Notes: a model not told the origin generated them from the sequence alone. A stretch of DNA of 64,000 bases from CAZMXS01 sp964570325 (GCA_964570325.1 CAZMXS010000003.1:62001-126000); one strand, 5' to 3'; shown: positions 42,936 to 52,571, counted from the stretch's first letter. Made by a program: numbers and translations.

Positions 42936-43715
42936 TTAACTCGTCGTTTCCTTCAGCCGAATCTTGCGGCCAAGGGTTCGCTCATAAAGCCGGACGATCC
43001 AGCGGAAGGGCGAATAGAGCAGGCGCAGACGGCAGATAGCCAGGAACATCTCGAGTGAGTTACGCACGAACTTGATCTTGGAACCGGCCGCATCATCCCG
43101 CCAAGTCGTGGGCCATTCAATAATCCGACAACCCTGGCGTTGGAGATGAAACAGCAGGTCCACGTCAAAAGCCCAGCGCGTCAGGCCCAAGTGCGGGGCG
43201 ACCGCGCGCACGACCGCGGCGCGCATCAGCTTGGCGCCGCATTGGGTGTCCCAGATGCGCAAGCCGAACATGACGCGAACCAGCGTGTTGAAAATGCGCG
43301 AGGCGATCCGCCGCTTGAGCGGCTGGCGCGGCGAGACCTGCGAATCTTTCAGCCAGCGCGAAGCGATAATCACGTCGGCCGCACCCAGGTGATCCACCAG
43401 ATCCTGGAACGCCTCAGGCGCCGTGGAACAGTCGGCGTCAACAAAGCCGATCAGGTCGCCGCGGGCGCGCTGGAAGCCGAGCATGATCGCGCCGCCCTTG
43501 CCGATGGGCTGCGGCTCCACCACCGCGAGCACCTGGGGACAGCGGCGGGCGTAATCCTCCGTGATCGCGGCGGTACGGTCCAGCGAACCGTTCACCACCA
43601 CAACCAACTCCACCTCCGCCCCATAGCGCGGCACAAAAAAGCCGGTGTACGCCTCCAGCATGCGGCTGATGCGGCCTTCCTCGTTATAGGCGGGGATAAT
43701 GATGGACAGCTTCAT
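42936..43715 (-). CDS. GT2 glycosyltransferase (dolichyl/undecaprenyl-phosphate glucosyltransferase-like)
   Basis: A 259-aa protein. The GT-A signature IIIPAYNEEGRISRMLEAY is followed by GDLIGFVDADCSTAP, the DxD. IWDTQCGAKLMRA and RWAFDVDLLFHLQRQG mark the ALG5/dolichyl-P-glucosyltransferase type. It would load a sugar onto a polyprenyl phosphate at the inner membrane. It overlaps the GT-C gene upstream by 4 bp, which may use that lipid-linked sugar. It is the last gene of the M20 peptidase-GT-C-GT2 run. Confidence 0.9.
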   Translation of the reverse strand: MKLSIIIPAYNEEGRISRMLEAYTGFFVPRYGAEVELVVVVNGSLDRTAAITEDYARRCPQVLAVVEPQPIGKGGAIMLGFQRARGDLIGFVDADCSTAPEAFQDLVDHLGAADVIIASRWLKDSQVSPRQPLKRRIASRIFNTLVRVMFGLRIWDTQCGAKLMRAAVVRAVAPHLGLTRWAFDVDLLFHLQRQGCRIIEWPTTWRDDAAGSKIKFVRNSLEMFLAICRLRLLYSPFRWIVRLYERTLGRKIRLKETTS

Positions 43716-45346
43716 GGCGGGGCAGCGTCATCCCGGCGGCGCAGGATTTGCAGCGGGGTGTGCGCCTGTCCAAAGGCGGGAATTTCCAGTAATTCGGCGT
43801 AATGCGCGTGCAACGCCGCCTGGATTTCCTCCCGTTCCGCCGGCGTCAGCGGCATGATCTCGGGCGAGCGGATGGCCAGGCTGTAGCCGCTGAGGGCCGC
43901 GTAGGGCGCTTCGGCCGCTTGCAGCAGTTCGAGCAACATCTCATGATTCAGCACATGCAGTTTTTCGGCGCGCGCGCGTGGGAAATCCGGGTAATAGCTG
44001 AACGGGCCCATCTCCAGTCCCGCCGGCACGCGCAGGCCGGATTCCACGGCCAGATAAGTGTCCTGCGTCAGCAGCGTGGCGTTCAGCGGACTGACCTTGG
44101 ACAACCACACCCCCACCTGCTGGAGGCGTTCAAGAGCGGGTTGTTCCTTGATTAGCCACCAGATCCGGTCGCGGCCGCGGATCATCCAATCCTGATTGAT
44201 CGGCGAAGAAAACGCGGCGGCGATCGAAGCCAGCAGCACCGTCACCAGCAACCAGACGCGGCGCGGGTTTTCGCGGGCCGGACAACCGGGCGCGGGCTCG
44301 CCGCCGGTCGCGCCGAAGAGCGGCAGGCCAAGCAGCGCGGACGCGAGCGCGGCGCAGAAGATCGGGTACACCAAAACCTGGTAATCCTCGTAGGGAAACG
44401 GCGCGGTGAAATGGACCAGGGTCAACGCCAGCACGACGGCCCAGATCATGCCGCCAAAGCCGCGGGGGGTGGCCGAAACCATACCGGGCTCCGGCGTGGC
44501 GCCCGGCAAGCGAAATATCCGGGCCAGCAACAGCGCCGCGAGAATCACCAGCGGCAGGAAATACGCCTGGACCATGCGCGAGAGAAAGCCGGCCTTGTAA
44601 ACCAGGGCATTCAGCAACCCGCCGGCGGAGCGCAAGGTATGATACTCGAACATCCCGAACATGAAACCCTCGGGGGCAACCCGATAGAACGGCCAACTAA
44701 GCAGCGCGAGCGTGGCGGCGCCGCCGATACCGAATGCCAGCCAGGACCAGCGCCCGCAAGCCCGGTTGAACAACAGCAGATACAGCCCCGCCACCGGCAA
44801 GGCAACGCCGGCGGAAAGCCGTGTCCCGGCCGCCAGCGCCAGGAAGATTCCCCCGAGCAACGCCGCGCCCCACCGCCCGCGCCCGGAGGTGAAACTTAAC
44901 GCCAACAGACCGGCCACCAACCACGCCGCGCACAACGCATAGGTTTTCACCACGGTGGTGTAATAACTCTGGTAAACATTCCCGGCGATCAACACGAAAG
45001 CCAGCAGCGCGGCGGCACAGGGACCGCTGCCCGATGCGCAGCGCCGGGCCAGCGCGGCGGCGCCCAGCGCGCCCAGCAGGCCCAGCAGGACCGTGAAACG
45101 CCGGCCGCCAGCCAGTCCGTTGCGTTCCACCCACCCATAGGCCCACGCGTACACGTAAGGCATGACCGGTCCCTGCGTAAAAGCGAAGTCGCGGTATGGC
45201 ACGCGGCCTTCCGCCACCTGGCGCGCGGCGTAAAGATACCAGCCCTCGTCCTGATTCAGGTCGCCGAGGTATAAATTCGCCCCGGCCAACACCAGGTAAA
45301 GAATCAATGCCAGCAAAAAAAACGACGTGCGCCAGAAGATCTTCAT
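43712..45346 (-). CDS. GT39/ArnT-like membrane glycosyltransferase
   Basis: A 544-aa protein with a dozen or so membrane helices. The first periplasmic loop after TM1 has the acidic motif of GT-C enzymes, NQDEGWYLYAARQVAEG, then VPYRDFAFTQGPVMPYVYAW. A soluble C-terminal part (about 420-544) contains LLTQDTYLAVESGLRV. Such enzymes move sugar from polyprenyl-phosphate donors to surface molecules. The overlap with the GT2 gene downstream suggests donor and user are made together. Confidence 0.85.
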   Translation of the reverse strand: MKIFWRTSFFLLALILYLVLAGANLYLGDLNQDEGWYLYAARQVAEGRVPYRDFAFTQGPVMPYVYAWAYGWVERNGLAGGRRFTVLLGLLGALGAAALARRCASGSGPCAAALLAFVLIAGNVYQSYYTTVVKTYALCAAWLVAGLLALSFTSGRGRWGAALLGGIFLALAAGTRLSAGVALPVAGLYLLLFNRACGRWSWLAFGIGGAATLALLSWPFYRVAPEGFMFGMFEYHTLRSAGGLLNALVYKAGFLSRMVQAYFLPLVILAALLLARIFRLPGATPEPGMVSATPRGFGGMIWAVVLALTLVHFTAPFPYEDYQVLVYPIFCAALASALLGLPLFGATGGEPAPGCPARENPRRVWLLVTVLLASIAAAFSSPINQDWMIRGRDRIWWLIKEQPALERLQQVGVWLSKVSPLNATLLTQDTYLAVESGLRVPAGLEMGPFSYYPDFPRARAEKLHVLNHEMLLELLQAAEAPYAALSGYSLAIRSPEIMPLTPAEREEIQAALHAHYAELLEIPAFGQAHTPLQILRRRDDAAPP

Positions 45347-46530
45347 CCCGCCCTTTCGTCCAATTCCAACTCTTCCGCCAGCAGGCGGAAAAACTGGCGC
45401 AATATATCACAACCGGCCTGCAGGCTGTCCAATTCGATATACTCGTCGGCCGTGTGAGCCTGACGAATACTGCCCGGCCCGAAGACCGCCACGTCCGGAC
45501 AAACCTGCGAGAAAGGACCGGCATCGCTGTACCAGGCCGCGCCATCGGTCAGCGCCGGCCGGCCGGCGCGCCGACACCCGGCCCGCAGCCGTGCCACCAG
45601 GGCCGAACCGGCGTCCGTGTAAAAGGGTGGGCCGTTCTTCATCAATTCAATGCGGTAACCGCGAATCCGGTCAGCTTGTTGAAGGGCAGCAAGCCCGTGG
45701 CGCAGGCGGGCCAGGAAGTGTTCATGTTCCCGGCCGGGCAGCATCCGACAATCCACTTCGATGCGGCAACTGTCCGGCACAATGTTGACGGCCGTTCCAC
45801 CCCGGATCAGTCCGATATTCAGCGAAGGTTCGCCAAGCAGTTCATGAACCAACGCCTGGCGTTCCAATTCCATCTCGCGCTGCAACAGGGCGATGACCTC
45901 CATCATCCCGACGATCGCGTTGAGGCCGAGGTGCGGATTGGAACCGTGCGCGGCGGTGCCGAACACCTCGATGATCAACCACAGCGCACCCTTATGCGCA
46001 TGCACAATCCGCAGTTCCGTGGGTTCCAGGATGATGGCTTCGTCGGCGCGCAGGCCGGTTTCCACCAACCGGAGCGCGCCGTGGTTGCCTTTCTCCTCAC
46101 CCATCGCGCCGACGTAAAGAATGCGACAGCCGGCGGCCGCCAAACGCGCGAGCAGCTCCGGCTCCAAGGCATGCAACGCGGCGGCCATTGGCCCCTTGGT
46201 GTCGCAGGCGCCGCGGCCGTAAAGGCGGCCATTCTCGATCCGCGCCGCGAAAGTCGGGCCGGTCATGCCCTGCACGCCGACCGTGTCCAAGTGCGATTCC
46301 AGCATGATCGTCCGGCGCGGCCGCTCCGGTCCCAGCACGCCCACCACATTGGGGCGGCCGGAATCACGGGCATCCCATTGAATGGTAAAACCGCGCTCTT
46401 CCAATAGTGCAGCCAGGCAAACTGCCATGCGCTCTTCGCCGGCGATATCGGTGTCATCTGTGTGCTCGGGATTTACGCTGGGCACGGCGATCAAGCGGCA
46501 TAGCAATTCGATCAATTGATTCTCGGCCAT
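45343..46530 (-). CDS. M20 family metallopeptidase (ArgE/DapE-like)
   Basis: A 395-aa protein. The ATG at 46530 is chosen from the family N-terminus (IELLCRLIAVPSVNP) and a GGAG 9 bp before it; the frame extends 97 codons upstream but reads through non-coding-like DNA. Metal ligands: LESHLDTVGV, GRGACDTKGPMAA, GAMGEEKGNHGA, and the C-terminal FGPGSIRQAHTADEYI. The dimerisation domain has HGSNPHLGLNAI. Probable role is deacylation of an N-acyl amino acid (acetylornithine or similar). Substrate is uncertain. Its promoter region holds a TTCCAANNNTTGGAA site. Confidence 0.9.
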   Translation of the reverse strand: MAENQLIELLCRLIAVPSVNPEHTDDTDIAGEERMAVCLAALLEERGFTIQWDARDSGRPNVVGVLGPERPRRTIMLESHLDTVGVQGMTGPTFAARIENGRLYGRGACDTKGPMAAALHALEPELLARLAAAGCRILYVGAMGEEKGNHGALRLVETGLRADEAIILEPTELRIVHAHKGALWLIIEVFGTAAHGSNPHLGLNAIVGMMEVIALLQREMELERQALVHELLGEPSLNIGLIRGGTAVNIVPDSCRIEVDCRMLPGREHEHFLARLRHGLAALQQADRIRGYRIELMKNGPPFYTDAGSALVARLRAGCRRAGRPALTDGAAWYSDAGPFSQVCPDVAVFGPGSIRQAHTADEYIELDSLQAGCDILRQFFRLLAEELELDERAG

Positions 46531-46868
46531 AGATTTCTGCTCCGAAGAAGCGGGACCATAGCAAAATGAACGGCGGAGTTCCAAGCGTTGGAATTCACGC
46601 GGGCCAACTTGGCGTGGGGAAGACGACTCCCGGAAACCGTTGGATTCTGATAAGCGGGCAAGACGCCCGTGTCTCATAATAGCTTCATGAAGACCATGCA
46701 CGAAATTGTTAATAAGTCTGCGAAAAAACCTACATATAGTAGTTGCATTGAAAACAGCCCCATGATATGGATTGGCCCCTGTTAATAAGATGTTTACAAC
46801 AATTTCGGCTTCTGATTGCAAAAGTGAGAATTGGCCCGCATTTTTTCACGTAGGGAGGGTTTTTCATC
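46531..46868. other. Non-coding gap between the M20 gene and smc
   Basis: 338 bp between divergent genes. It holds one TTCCAANNNTTGGAA site, a short inverted CGGGC/GCCCG pair (about 46648-46662), an AT-rich stretch that should carry the smc promoter, and a strong GGAGGG RBS for smc at 46854-46859. Frames crossing it show no protein-like composition. Confidence 0.6.
46579..46593. promoter_or_regulatory. Palindromic operator-like site 3 (TTCCAANNNTTGGAA)
   Basis: TTCCAAGCGTTGGAA has the same arms as the two bioA sites with a different centre (GCG in place of TGA or TCA). It lies 49 bp before the M20 peptidase start codon. Confidence 0.65.
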
Positions 46869-49800
46869 TTGTACCTTAAGCGCGTCGAACTGGTGGGTTT
46901 CAAGAGTTTCGCGGAGCGGACGAAGTTGGAGTTTGAACCCGGCATGACGGCGATTGTCGGCCCGAACGGCTGTGGCAAGAGCAATGTGTCCGACGCCATC
47001 CGGTGGGTGCTGGGCGAGCAGAGCGCCAAGGCCCTGCGCGGGACGCGCATGGAGGATTGCATTTTCAACGGGACCGACTCGCACAAACCATTGGCGATGG
47101 CGGAGGTCAGCCTGAGTCTGGCGGACTGTGAGAAGACCTTGGGCACGGAGTTCAACGAGGTGACGGTGACGCGCCGGGTCTTTCGCTCCGGCGAGAGCCA
47201 GTATTTCATCAACAAGACCCTGTGCCGCCTCAAAGATGTGCAGCGGCTGTTCATGGACACCGGCATCGGCATGAACTCATATTCGCTGATGGAACAGGGC
47301 CGGATTGATCAGATTCTCAGCTCGCGTCCGGAGGACCGCCGCGAGGTTTTCGAGGAGGCCAGCGGCATCACCAAGTACAAGGCGGACAAGCGCGAAGCAA
47401 TCCGCAAGCTCGAACACACCGAGGCGAACCTGCTGCGTTTGAGCGATATCATCCGGGAAGTTAAGCGCCAGATCATTTCGCTCCAGCGCCAGGTCGGCAA
47501 GGCCCGCCGCTATCAGGCACTGCAGGAGCAACTCAAGAGTCTGGATGTCTTTCTGGCGCGCGAGCGGTTGGACACGCTGGAGCGCGATATCGGGCAGTTG
47601 GAGAACCGCCTGGCGTCGCTGACCGAGCAGGAGGAAGCCGTCCGGCAAGATGTCGAGAAGACAGACGCGCAGGCGGCCGAATATCGGCGCGATCTCTCGA
47701 TGGCTGACCAGCAAATCGGCGCGGCCATGGAGAAGGCCGGCGCCGCGAAAGCCGGGCTCGACCGCACGCGCGAACTGATTCGCGTCAACCATGACCGACT
47801 GCGGGAGCTGGCATCCCTCTCCCAGCGCGACAGCCGGGAGATGGAAGAAGCACGCGCGCGCCTCGCCAAACATCAGGCCGATCTGAAGCAGCACCTCATT
47901 GAGCTGGAACAGGCGATTCAGGTGCGCGACGCGGCTGCCCAGGAACTGGCGCAGCACACCGCGAAGCTGGCGCAGCACGAGGAACAGACGGAGAGCGTGC
48001 GCCAGGTGCTCCACGATCTGCGGAACGCGTCGCTGGATCTTGAAAGCCGGCTTTCCAAGCTGCAGAACGAACTCTATGCCATCGAAGGCCAGGAACGTTC
48101 CACCGAGATTCGCCGCGAGCGGCTGGCGGCGGAAAAGGCCGAAACGGAACGAATGGTGGAAATCTATCAAGCCCGGCTCGCGGACATAGACGTTCGCCTG
48201 GCGGGGCTGAGGGAGACGGTGGAGCGCCGTCAAGGGCGCGTCCGCGCGATTTCCGGCGAGCGGACCGGCCGCGCGGAAAAGCGTCAAGCGCTGCAAAAGC
48301 AAATCGGCGAACTAACGACCCGCGCGGCATCGCGCCAGGCCCAGGTGGACCTGCTGATTCAGAGCCGCGCGCAGGCGGATGGCTTCTCCGGCGGCGCGCG
48401 CGCGGTGCTGGACCCGGACTCGCCGCTCAAGTTCGATCGCTCCGCGGTGATCGGCTCCCTGGCCGAGGTCATCCACGCCGAGCCGAAGTATCAGGTCGCG
48501 CTCGAAGCCGTCCTGCGCGCCTGGCTGGATGCCGTGGTCGTGCGCGACGGCGCGACGGCGCTGGAAATCATGCGCCAGTTATCCGCGCGCCGCGAAGGCT
48601 CGGCGCGCCTGCTCAGCCTGGCGGGACCGGCCACCGAACCGCCGCTCGACGCCAAAGCGCCCGGCGAACCCCTCATGTTCCATGTGGACTCGGCGCCGGC
48701 CGCGCGCGCGCTGGTCACCCGCCTGCTGGGCCAGGTCCGCGTCGTGGAACGTATGGCGGAGTTTCCCGCAACGGCGCCGCACGGCATGGTGTACGTCACC
48801 TTCGATGGCTTGCTGGCGCGCGGCGGCGATGCCTTTGAATATTGGATGCCCGGCGAGCAAGCCGACAACCCCCTAACCCGCCAGCACCGGATCAAGGAAT
48901 GGCAGGCCGAGATCGAAGCCTACCGGCAGGAACTGGAAACCGTCGAGACGGCGTTGCGCGCCATGCAATCCGACGACCAGACCTTCGAGCAAAGCCTGGA
49001 AACGGCTCGGCGCGAATTGGAGCAGGGCCAGCGCGAACTGGCCGTCTGCGAGGGCGAACGCCAGGTGGTGGCGCAGGAGGCGCGGCAGGCCGCCGAGCGC
49101 GCTGAGACCGTAGCCTGGGAACTGGAGACGTTGCAGCAGCAGGCGGCCACGGGCGGAGACCGGCGCGCGCAGATCCTGGGCGAAATGGACAGCCTGCGCG
49201 CCGCTCAAGTGGACACCCGCGCGCGACTGACAAACAAGACCGAAGAGCTGCGGGTGCTGGAAGACGAGCGCGCCACCCTTTCCGCCGAGGTCACCGACCA
49301 TCGCATCCGCCACTCCGGGCTGGTGCAGCGCGTGGAACACCTGGAGGCCAATCGGCAGCCGTTGAGCGCCCGCATCGCCGAGTTGGAGGCGTTGATCCGC
49401 GAACGAACGGAAGGCATTGATTCCTACCAGACCCGCATTCGCGAACTGGAGGCGGCCACGGTCGCGGCAGAGGCCCAGATCGCGCCGCTTGAAGCCGAGG
49501 CGCAACGGCAGGAACAGATCCTGGAGGATGTCCGCCGGATTCGCAATGAGAAGACCGCCGTCCTGGCGACCGTGGATGTCGAGCTGCGCCAGAAGCGCGA
49601 GGTTATGGACGACCTGCGCGGCAAGAAGTCGGCGCACGAGATCGAGTTGGCGGAGCAACGGATGCGCCGCCAGAGCCTGCTGGAGCGCACAACCGGCGCC
49701 TATCACATCACGCCGGAGCAAATCGCCGCCCATCCCGAACCGGAATGGGAAAACGGACAGCGCCCCGACCGCGAGGCGCTTGAGACCCAGGTGGCCGAGT

Positions 49801-50531
49801 TGCAAGCCAAGCTCGAATCCATGGGCCCCGTGAACCTGGTCGCCATCGAGGAGCATCGCGAACTGGAGGAGCGCTACGCCTTTTTGACTCAGCAGCAGGA
49901 CGACCTGGTCAAGGCCAAGCAGCAATTGCTGGACCTGATCCGGAAGATCAACAACACCACAACCGAGCTGTTTTCGAGCACGTTCACGCAAGTCAACAAC
50001 CATTTCCAGGAGTTGTTCAAGAAGCTGTTCGGCGGCGGCTCCGCAAAGCTCGTGTTGGTGGACGAGGAGAATGTCCTGGATTCCGGCATCGAAATTATCG
50101 CCCGCCCGCCCGGCAAGAAACTGCAAAGCGTCTCGCTGCTTTCCGGCGGCGAACGCACAATGACCGCGGTGGCCTTGTTGTTCGCTTTGTACATGGTCAA
50201 GCCCAGTCCGTTCTGCGTGCTGGACGAGATAGACGCCGCGCTCGACGAATCGAACATTGGCCGCTTTGTCAAAATGCTGAAGGATTTCCTTCTGAACTCC
50301 CAGTTCATCGTGATCACGCACAATCGCCAGAGTATCGGCGCCGCCGATGTGCTGTACGGCGTGACGATGGAACAGCATGGCGTCTCCAAGATTGTTTCAG
50401 TCAAGTTCCGCGACCACGAGCAGCGGGCGACGCCCGCGCCGGACGTAGCGGCGCCCGCCACGCCGGCAGACGTCGCGGATGCGGCTCCTGCTGACGGCCC
50501 GGTGATTGAACTGCGCCCGGCAACCGATTAG
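46869..50531 (+). CDS. smc: Chromosome partition protein SMC
   Basis: A 1220-aa SMC, full length, from a TTG start with GGAGGG about 9 bp before it. The N-terminal head has YLKRVELVGFKSFAERTKLEF and Walker A GPNGCGKSN (near residue 35). Two long coiled coils enclose a hinge at about 510-680 (AVIGSLAEVIHAEPKYQVAL). The C-terminal head has the signature LLSGGERTMTAVALLFALY near residue 1090 and Walker B FCVLDEIDAALDESN. With ScpA/ScpB (not in the window) it organises and separates the chromosome. A short Ala/Pro tail (about 1190-1220) is extra. Confidence 0.98.
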   Translation: MYLKRVELVGFKSFAERTKLEFEPGMTAIVGPNGCGKSNVSDAIRWVLGEQSAKALRGTRMEDCIFNGTDSHKPLAMAEVSLSLADCEKTLGTEFNEVTVTRRVFRSGESQYFINKTLCRLKDVQRLFMDTGIGMNSYSLMEQGRIDQILSSRPEDRREVFEEASGITKYKADKREAIRKLEHTEANLLRLSDIIREVKRQIISLQRQVGKARRYQALQEQLKSLDVFLARERLDTLERDIGQLENRLASLTEQEEAVRQDVEKTDAQAAEYRRDLSMADQQIGAAMEKAGAAKAGLDRTRELIRVNHDRLRELASLSQRDSREMEEARARLAKHQADLKQHLIELEQAIQVRDAAAQELAQHTAKLAQHEEQTESVRQVLHDLRNASLDLESRLSKLQNELYAIEGQERSTEIRRERLAAEKAETERMVEIYQARLADIDVRLAGLRETVERRQGRVRAISGERTGRAEKRQALQKQIGELTTRAASRQAQVDLLIQSRAQADGFSGGARAVLDPDSPLKFDRSAVIGSLAEVIHAEPKYQVALEAVLRAWLDAVVVRDGATALEIMRQLSARREGSARLLSLAGPATEPPLDAKAPGEPLMFHVDSAPAARALVTRLLGQVRVVERMAEFPATAPHGMVYVTFDGLLARGGDAFEYWMPGEQADNPLTRQHRIKEWQAEIEAYRQELETVETALRAMQSDDQTFEQSLETARRELEQGQRELAVCEGERQVVAQEARQAAERAETVAWELETLQQQAATGGDRRAQILGEMDSLRAAQVDTRARLTNKTEELRVLEDERATLSAEVTDHRIRHSGLVQRVEHLEANRQPLSARIAELEALIRERTEGIDSYQTRIRELEAATVAAEAQIAPLEAEAQRQEQILEDVRRIRNEKTAVLATVDVELRQKREVMDDLRGKKSAHEIELAEQRMRRQSLLERTTGAYHITPEQIAAHPEPEWENGQRPDREALETQVAELQAKLESMGPVNLVAIEEHRELEERYAFLTQQQDDLVKAKQQLLDLIRKINNTTTELFSSTFTQVNNHFQELFKKLFGGGSAKLVLVDEENVLDSGIEIIARPPGKKLQSVSLLSGGERTMTAVALLFALYMVKPSPFCVLDEIDAALDESNIGRFVKMLKDFLLNSQFIVITHNRQSIGAADVLYGVTMEQHGVSKIVSVKFRDHEQRATPAPDVAAPATPADVADAAPADGPVIELRPATD

Positions 50532-50605
50532 CAAGTCGGGCGCTAAATTGGCGCCGACGCGCCACGTTGGCGCAGCGAGCGAATACCTATTTGACAGGAG
50601 ATCGC

Positions 50606-51106
50606 ATGCATCGCTGGATGTCCGTGATGGATCAAATGCTCACGCTGATCCTGGGTCAGCCCGGTTCAGCGGCTCAAAAAATCGTCACCGCCGTCGTGGC
50701 CGCAGTGATCATGTATCTGGCCCTGAATAAAACGGGGAAAGCTTTTCGTCTGGGACGCACTGGTCCGGTTTACGGTCTTTTCACGATGCTGTTCGGCGCG
50801 ATCGCGGTTCTGGCGGCCATGGCGGCGGCCAAATTGTGCCTGCCGCAATGGAATCAGGCCGGCCTGCGCCTGTACATCCTGATCGCCAGCGGCGCAGCGG
50901 CGTCGCTGCTGCTGGCGGTCCCCATAATCTGCGTCGTGCAAAAGGGTAATTACCTGGCCGCGCTGATGACCTGGCTGATCGGCGTCGGCGCTTTCGCGCT
51001 GACGGTGGCCATTCTGGGCGGGATCTTCCAGGCCGTCGCCAGCGGCGGCCGGGATGCCGGCCGCGCGCGCGAACGCCGCCAGGATTTCGAGCGGGTTTTT
51101 CAGTAG
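50606..51106 (+). CDS. Four-helix membrane protein of unknown function
   Basis: A 166-aa protein with an AGGAG RBS 5 bp before the ATG. Four hydrophobic helices are visible at about residues 24-40, 53-73, 84-105 and 111-136, joined by short loops. The C-terminus is charged (RDAGRARERRQDFERVF) and should face the cytoplasm. I do not recognise a family. It lies between smc and the flagellin unit, 74 bp after smc, so it may be read from the smc transcript. Confidence 0.7.
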   Translation: MHRWMSVMDQMLTLILGQPGSAAQKIVTAVVAAVIMYLALNKTGKAFRLGRTGPVYGLFTMLFGAIAVLAAMAAAKLCLPQWNQAGLRLYILIASGAAASLLLAVPIICVVQKGNYLAALMTWLIGVGAFALTVAILGGIFQAVASGGRDAGRARERRQDFERVFQ

Positions 51107-51161
51107 GCTCGTCGGCCGGCGGCAAAAATGACGTCGGGGCCGGCGCATGACCTGTGGATGT

Positions 51162-51188
51162 TAAGTATTCTCTGATCGCGGCCGAATC
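51162..51188 (+). promoter_or_regulatory. Sigma-28 (FliA)-type flagellar promoter
   Basis: TAAGTATT (51162-51169), exactly 11 bp, then GCCGAATC (51181-51188) resembles the sigma-28 consensus TAAAGTTT-N11-GCCGATAA with correct spacing. It lies 50 bp before the small gene that precedes flagellin, as expected for late flagellar genes. Confidence 0.6.
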
Positions 51189-51238
51189 ATTAGCTAAAGG
51201 CTAAAGTAAATCTGTTTTCCGACCGCGAAGGAGAGCAA

Positions 51239-51430
51239 ATGGATACCCCGATTGGCGCGACCGTCGAAGCCGGCTTGAAACAGCTCGGACGAATGGCTCA
51301 AACAGCGATTGATTCCTCGATTGAAACGGCCAAGAAACAGCTTGTCGCTGAAGCAGAGGTCCAACAGCAGAACGCGGAAATGGGGCAGACCAGGATGGCC
51401 GAACAGGCGACCATCAACTTGTTTGCCTGA
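51239..51430 (+). CDS. Small YjfB-like putative motility protein
   Basis: A 63-aa protein with a strong RBS (AAGGAG). It is helical and Gln/Ala/Glu-rich (KKQLVAEAEVQQQNAEMGQ), with no signal peptide or membrane segment. Size, composition and position just upstream of flagellin resemble the YjfB 'putative motility protein' family, but the match is only by eye. It follows the sigma-28-type promoter, so it is likely a late flagellar gene. It could serve as a flagellin-related cytoplasmic helper. Confidence 0.6.
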   Translation: MDTPIGATVEAGLKQLGRMAQTAIDSSIETAKKQLVAEAEVQQQNAEMGQTRMAEQATINLFA

Positions 51431-51437
51431 TTCCACC

Positions 51438-51477
51438 GGTTCGGCGCGCGGGTTCCCGCCGTCCCGCGCGCCGGACC
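51438..51477 (+). other. Strong hairpin between the small gene and flagellin
   Basis: Positions 51438-51452 and 51463-51477 pair over 15 bp with one mismatch and a 10-nt loop. No T-run follows, so it is more likely to stabilise or process the mRNA, or to attenuate it, than to end transcription outright. Confidence 0.5.
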
Positions 51478-51614
51478 GCTTCTCCCACCGCCACCAACGG
51501 ATGCCGGCGGCATTTTTTGCCCCGCCGCGCCGGGCTCTTTCTTGCTGCGGGTAAACCTGCCGCGCATTTCATCCGAATACCGAATTAAGGACGCTTGGTG
51601 ATCGGACGGAACCG

Positions 51615-52571
51615 ATGCAGATTTACAGCAACATACCCGCCTATGCGATCTGGAAAAGCTACGCCTATAACGTCAATGCCTTGAGTAATTCGATGGCGCG
51701 GCTTGCATCCGGCCTGCGCATCCGCAACGCCGGCGATGATCCTTCCGGCCTGGCCTTGAGCGAGCGCCTGCGCACCCAGTACCGCAACACCGCGGCGGCC
51801 GCCACCAATGTCGAAAACAAACTTAATTACCTGCGGACCGCTGACGCCTGGCTCCAGCGGATGTACGATATTATGAGCCACATGGAGGAACTGGCCATCA
51901 CGGCCAACGATGGGACCAAGTCGGCCGCCGAGCGCGCCGACCTGCAGATCGAGTTTCGGGAGATGCAGGAAGAAATCCAGCGGATCACCAGTGGCGCCAC
52001 GGCCGCCGGCAAGTTCAACGGGCTCTACCTCTTTCGCGGCGGTAACGGCGTTCCAATCCCGACCGGCGATCTGGTCCAGTCAGGCGCCCTGCGTCTGCAG
52101 GTTGGGCCCGACAGCAACCAGATCTTCACGGAAGAAGCCATCAACCTCACCACCACCAATTTCGCGCTGATCGGCTCATACACCACATACAGCTATGGTT
52201 CCATCAACATGACCCTGCTGGGATCCAGCCATCATTCGGTGCGCTGGGCCAGTCTCATCGCCGGCAATTATCTTTCGATTTCGCAGCAGACCAACGCCTC
52301 GGCCGCGATTCCAAAAATCAGTCTCGGCATTGACCATATCAGTTCAAAGTTGGCGCTGATCGGCGCCGAGATGCTGCGGATGGAGTATACTCTCGGTGGC
52401 TTGCGGGATTACGAGGAAAACACACGCGCGGCGGAAACGCGCATCCGCGCGGTGGACGTGGCCTGGGAAACCACACAATTCGCCAAGTACCTGGTCCTGA
52501 CCCAGATCGGAACCGCCATGCTGGCCCAAGCCAATGCCCTGCCCTCCACCGTGCTGACTTTGGTACGGTGA
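51615..52571 (+). CDS. fliC: Flagellin
   Basis: A 318-aa flagellin with conserved D0/D1 at both ends. The N-terminus (about 1-140) has NALSNSMARLASGLRIRNAGD and DPSGLALSERLRTQYRN. The C-terminus (about 235-318) has NTRAAETRIRAVDVAWETTQ and QIGTAMLAQANALPS. The middle is short, about 95 residues, so the filament surface domain is small. It is exported by the flagellar type III system. No chaperone or hook genes are nearby. The RBS is weak; expression may depend on the upstream sigma-28-type promoter and coupling through the hairpin region. Confidence 0.95.
   Translation: MQIYSNIPAYAIWKSYAYNVNALSNSMARLASGLRIRNAGDDPSGLALSERLRTQYRNTAAAATNVENKLNYLRTADAWLQRMYDIMSHMEELAITANDGTKSAAERADLQIEFREMQEEIQRITSGATAAGKFNGLYLFRGGNGVPIPTGDLVQSGALRLQVGPDSNQIFTEEAINLTTTNFALIGSYTTYSYGSINMTLLGSSHHSVRWASLIAGNYLSISQQTNASAAIPKISLGIDHISSKLALIGAEMLRMEYTLGGLRDYEENTRAAETRIRAVDVAWETTQFAKYLVLTQIGTAMLAQANALPSTVLTLVR

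Noticed and set aside
46531..46821. 97-codon N-terminal extension of the M20 peptidase
   Set aside because: It passes through a palindromic operator and non-protein-like sequence; family N-terminus and RBS support 46530.
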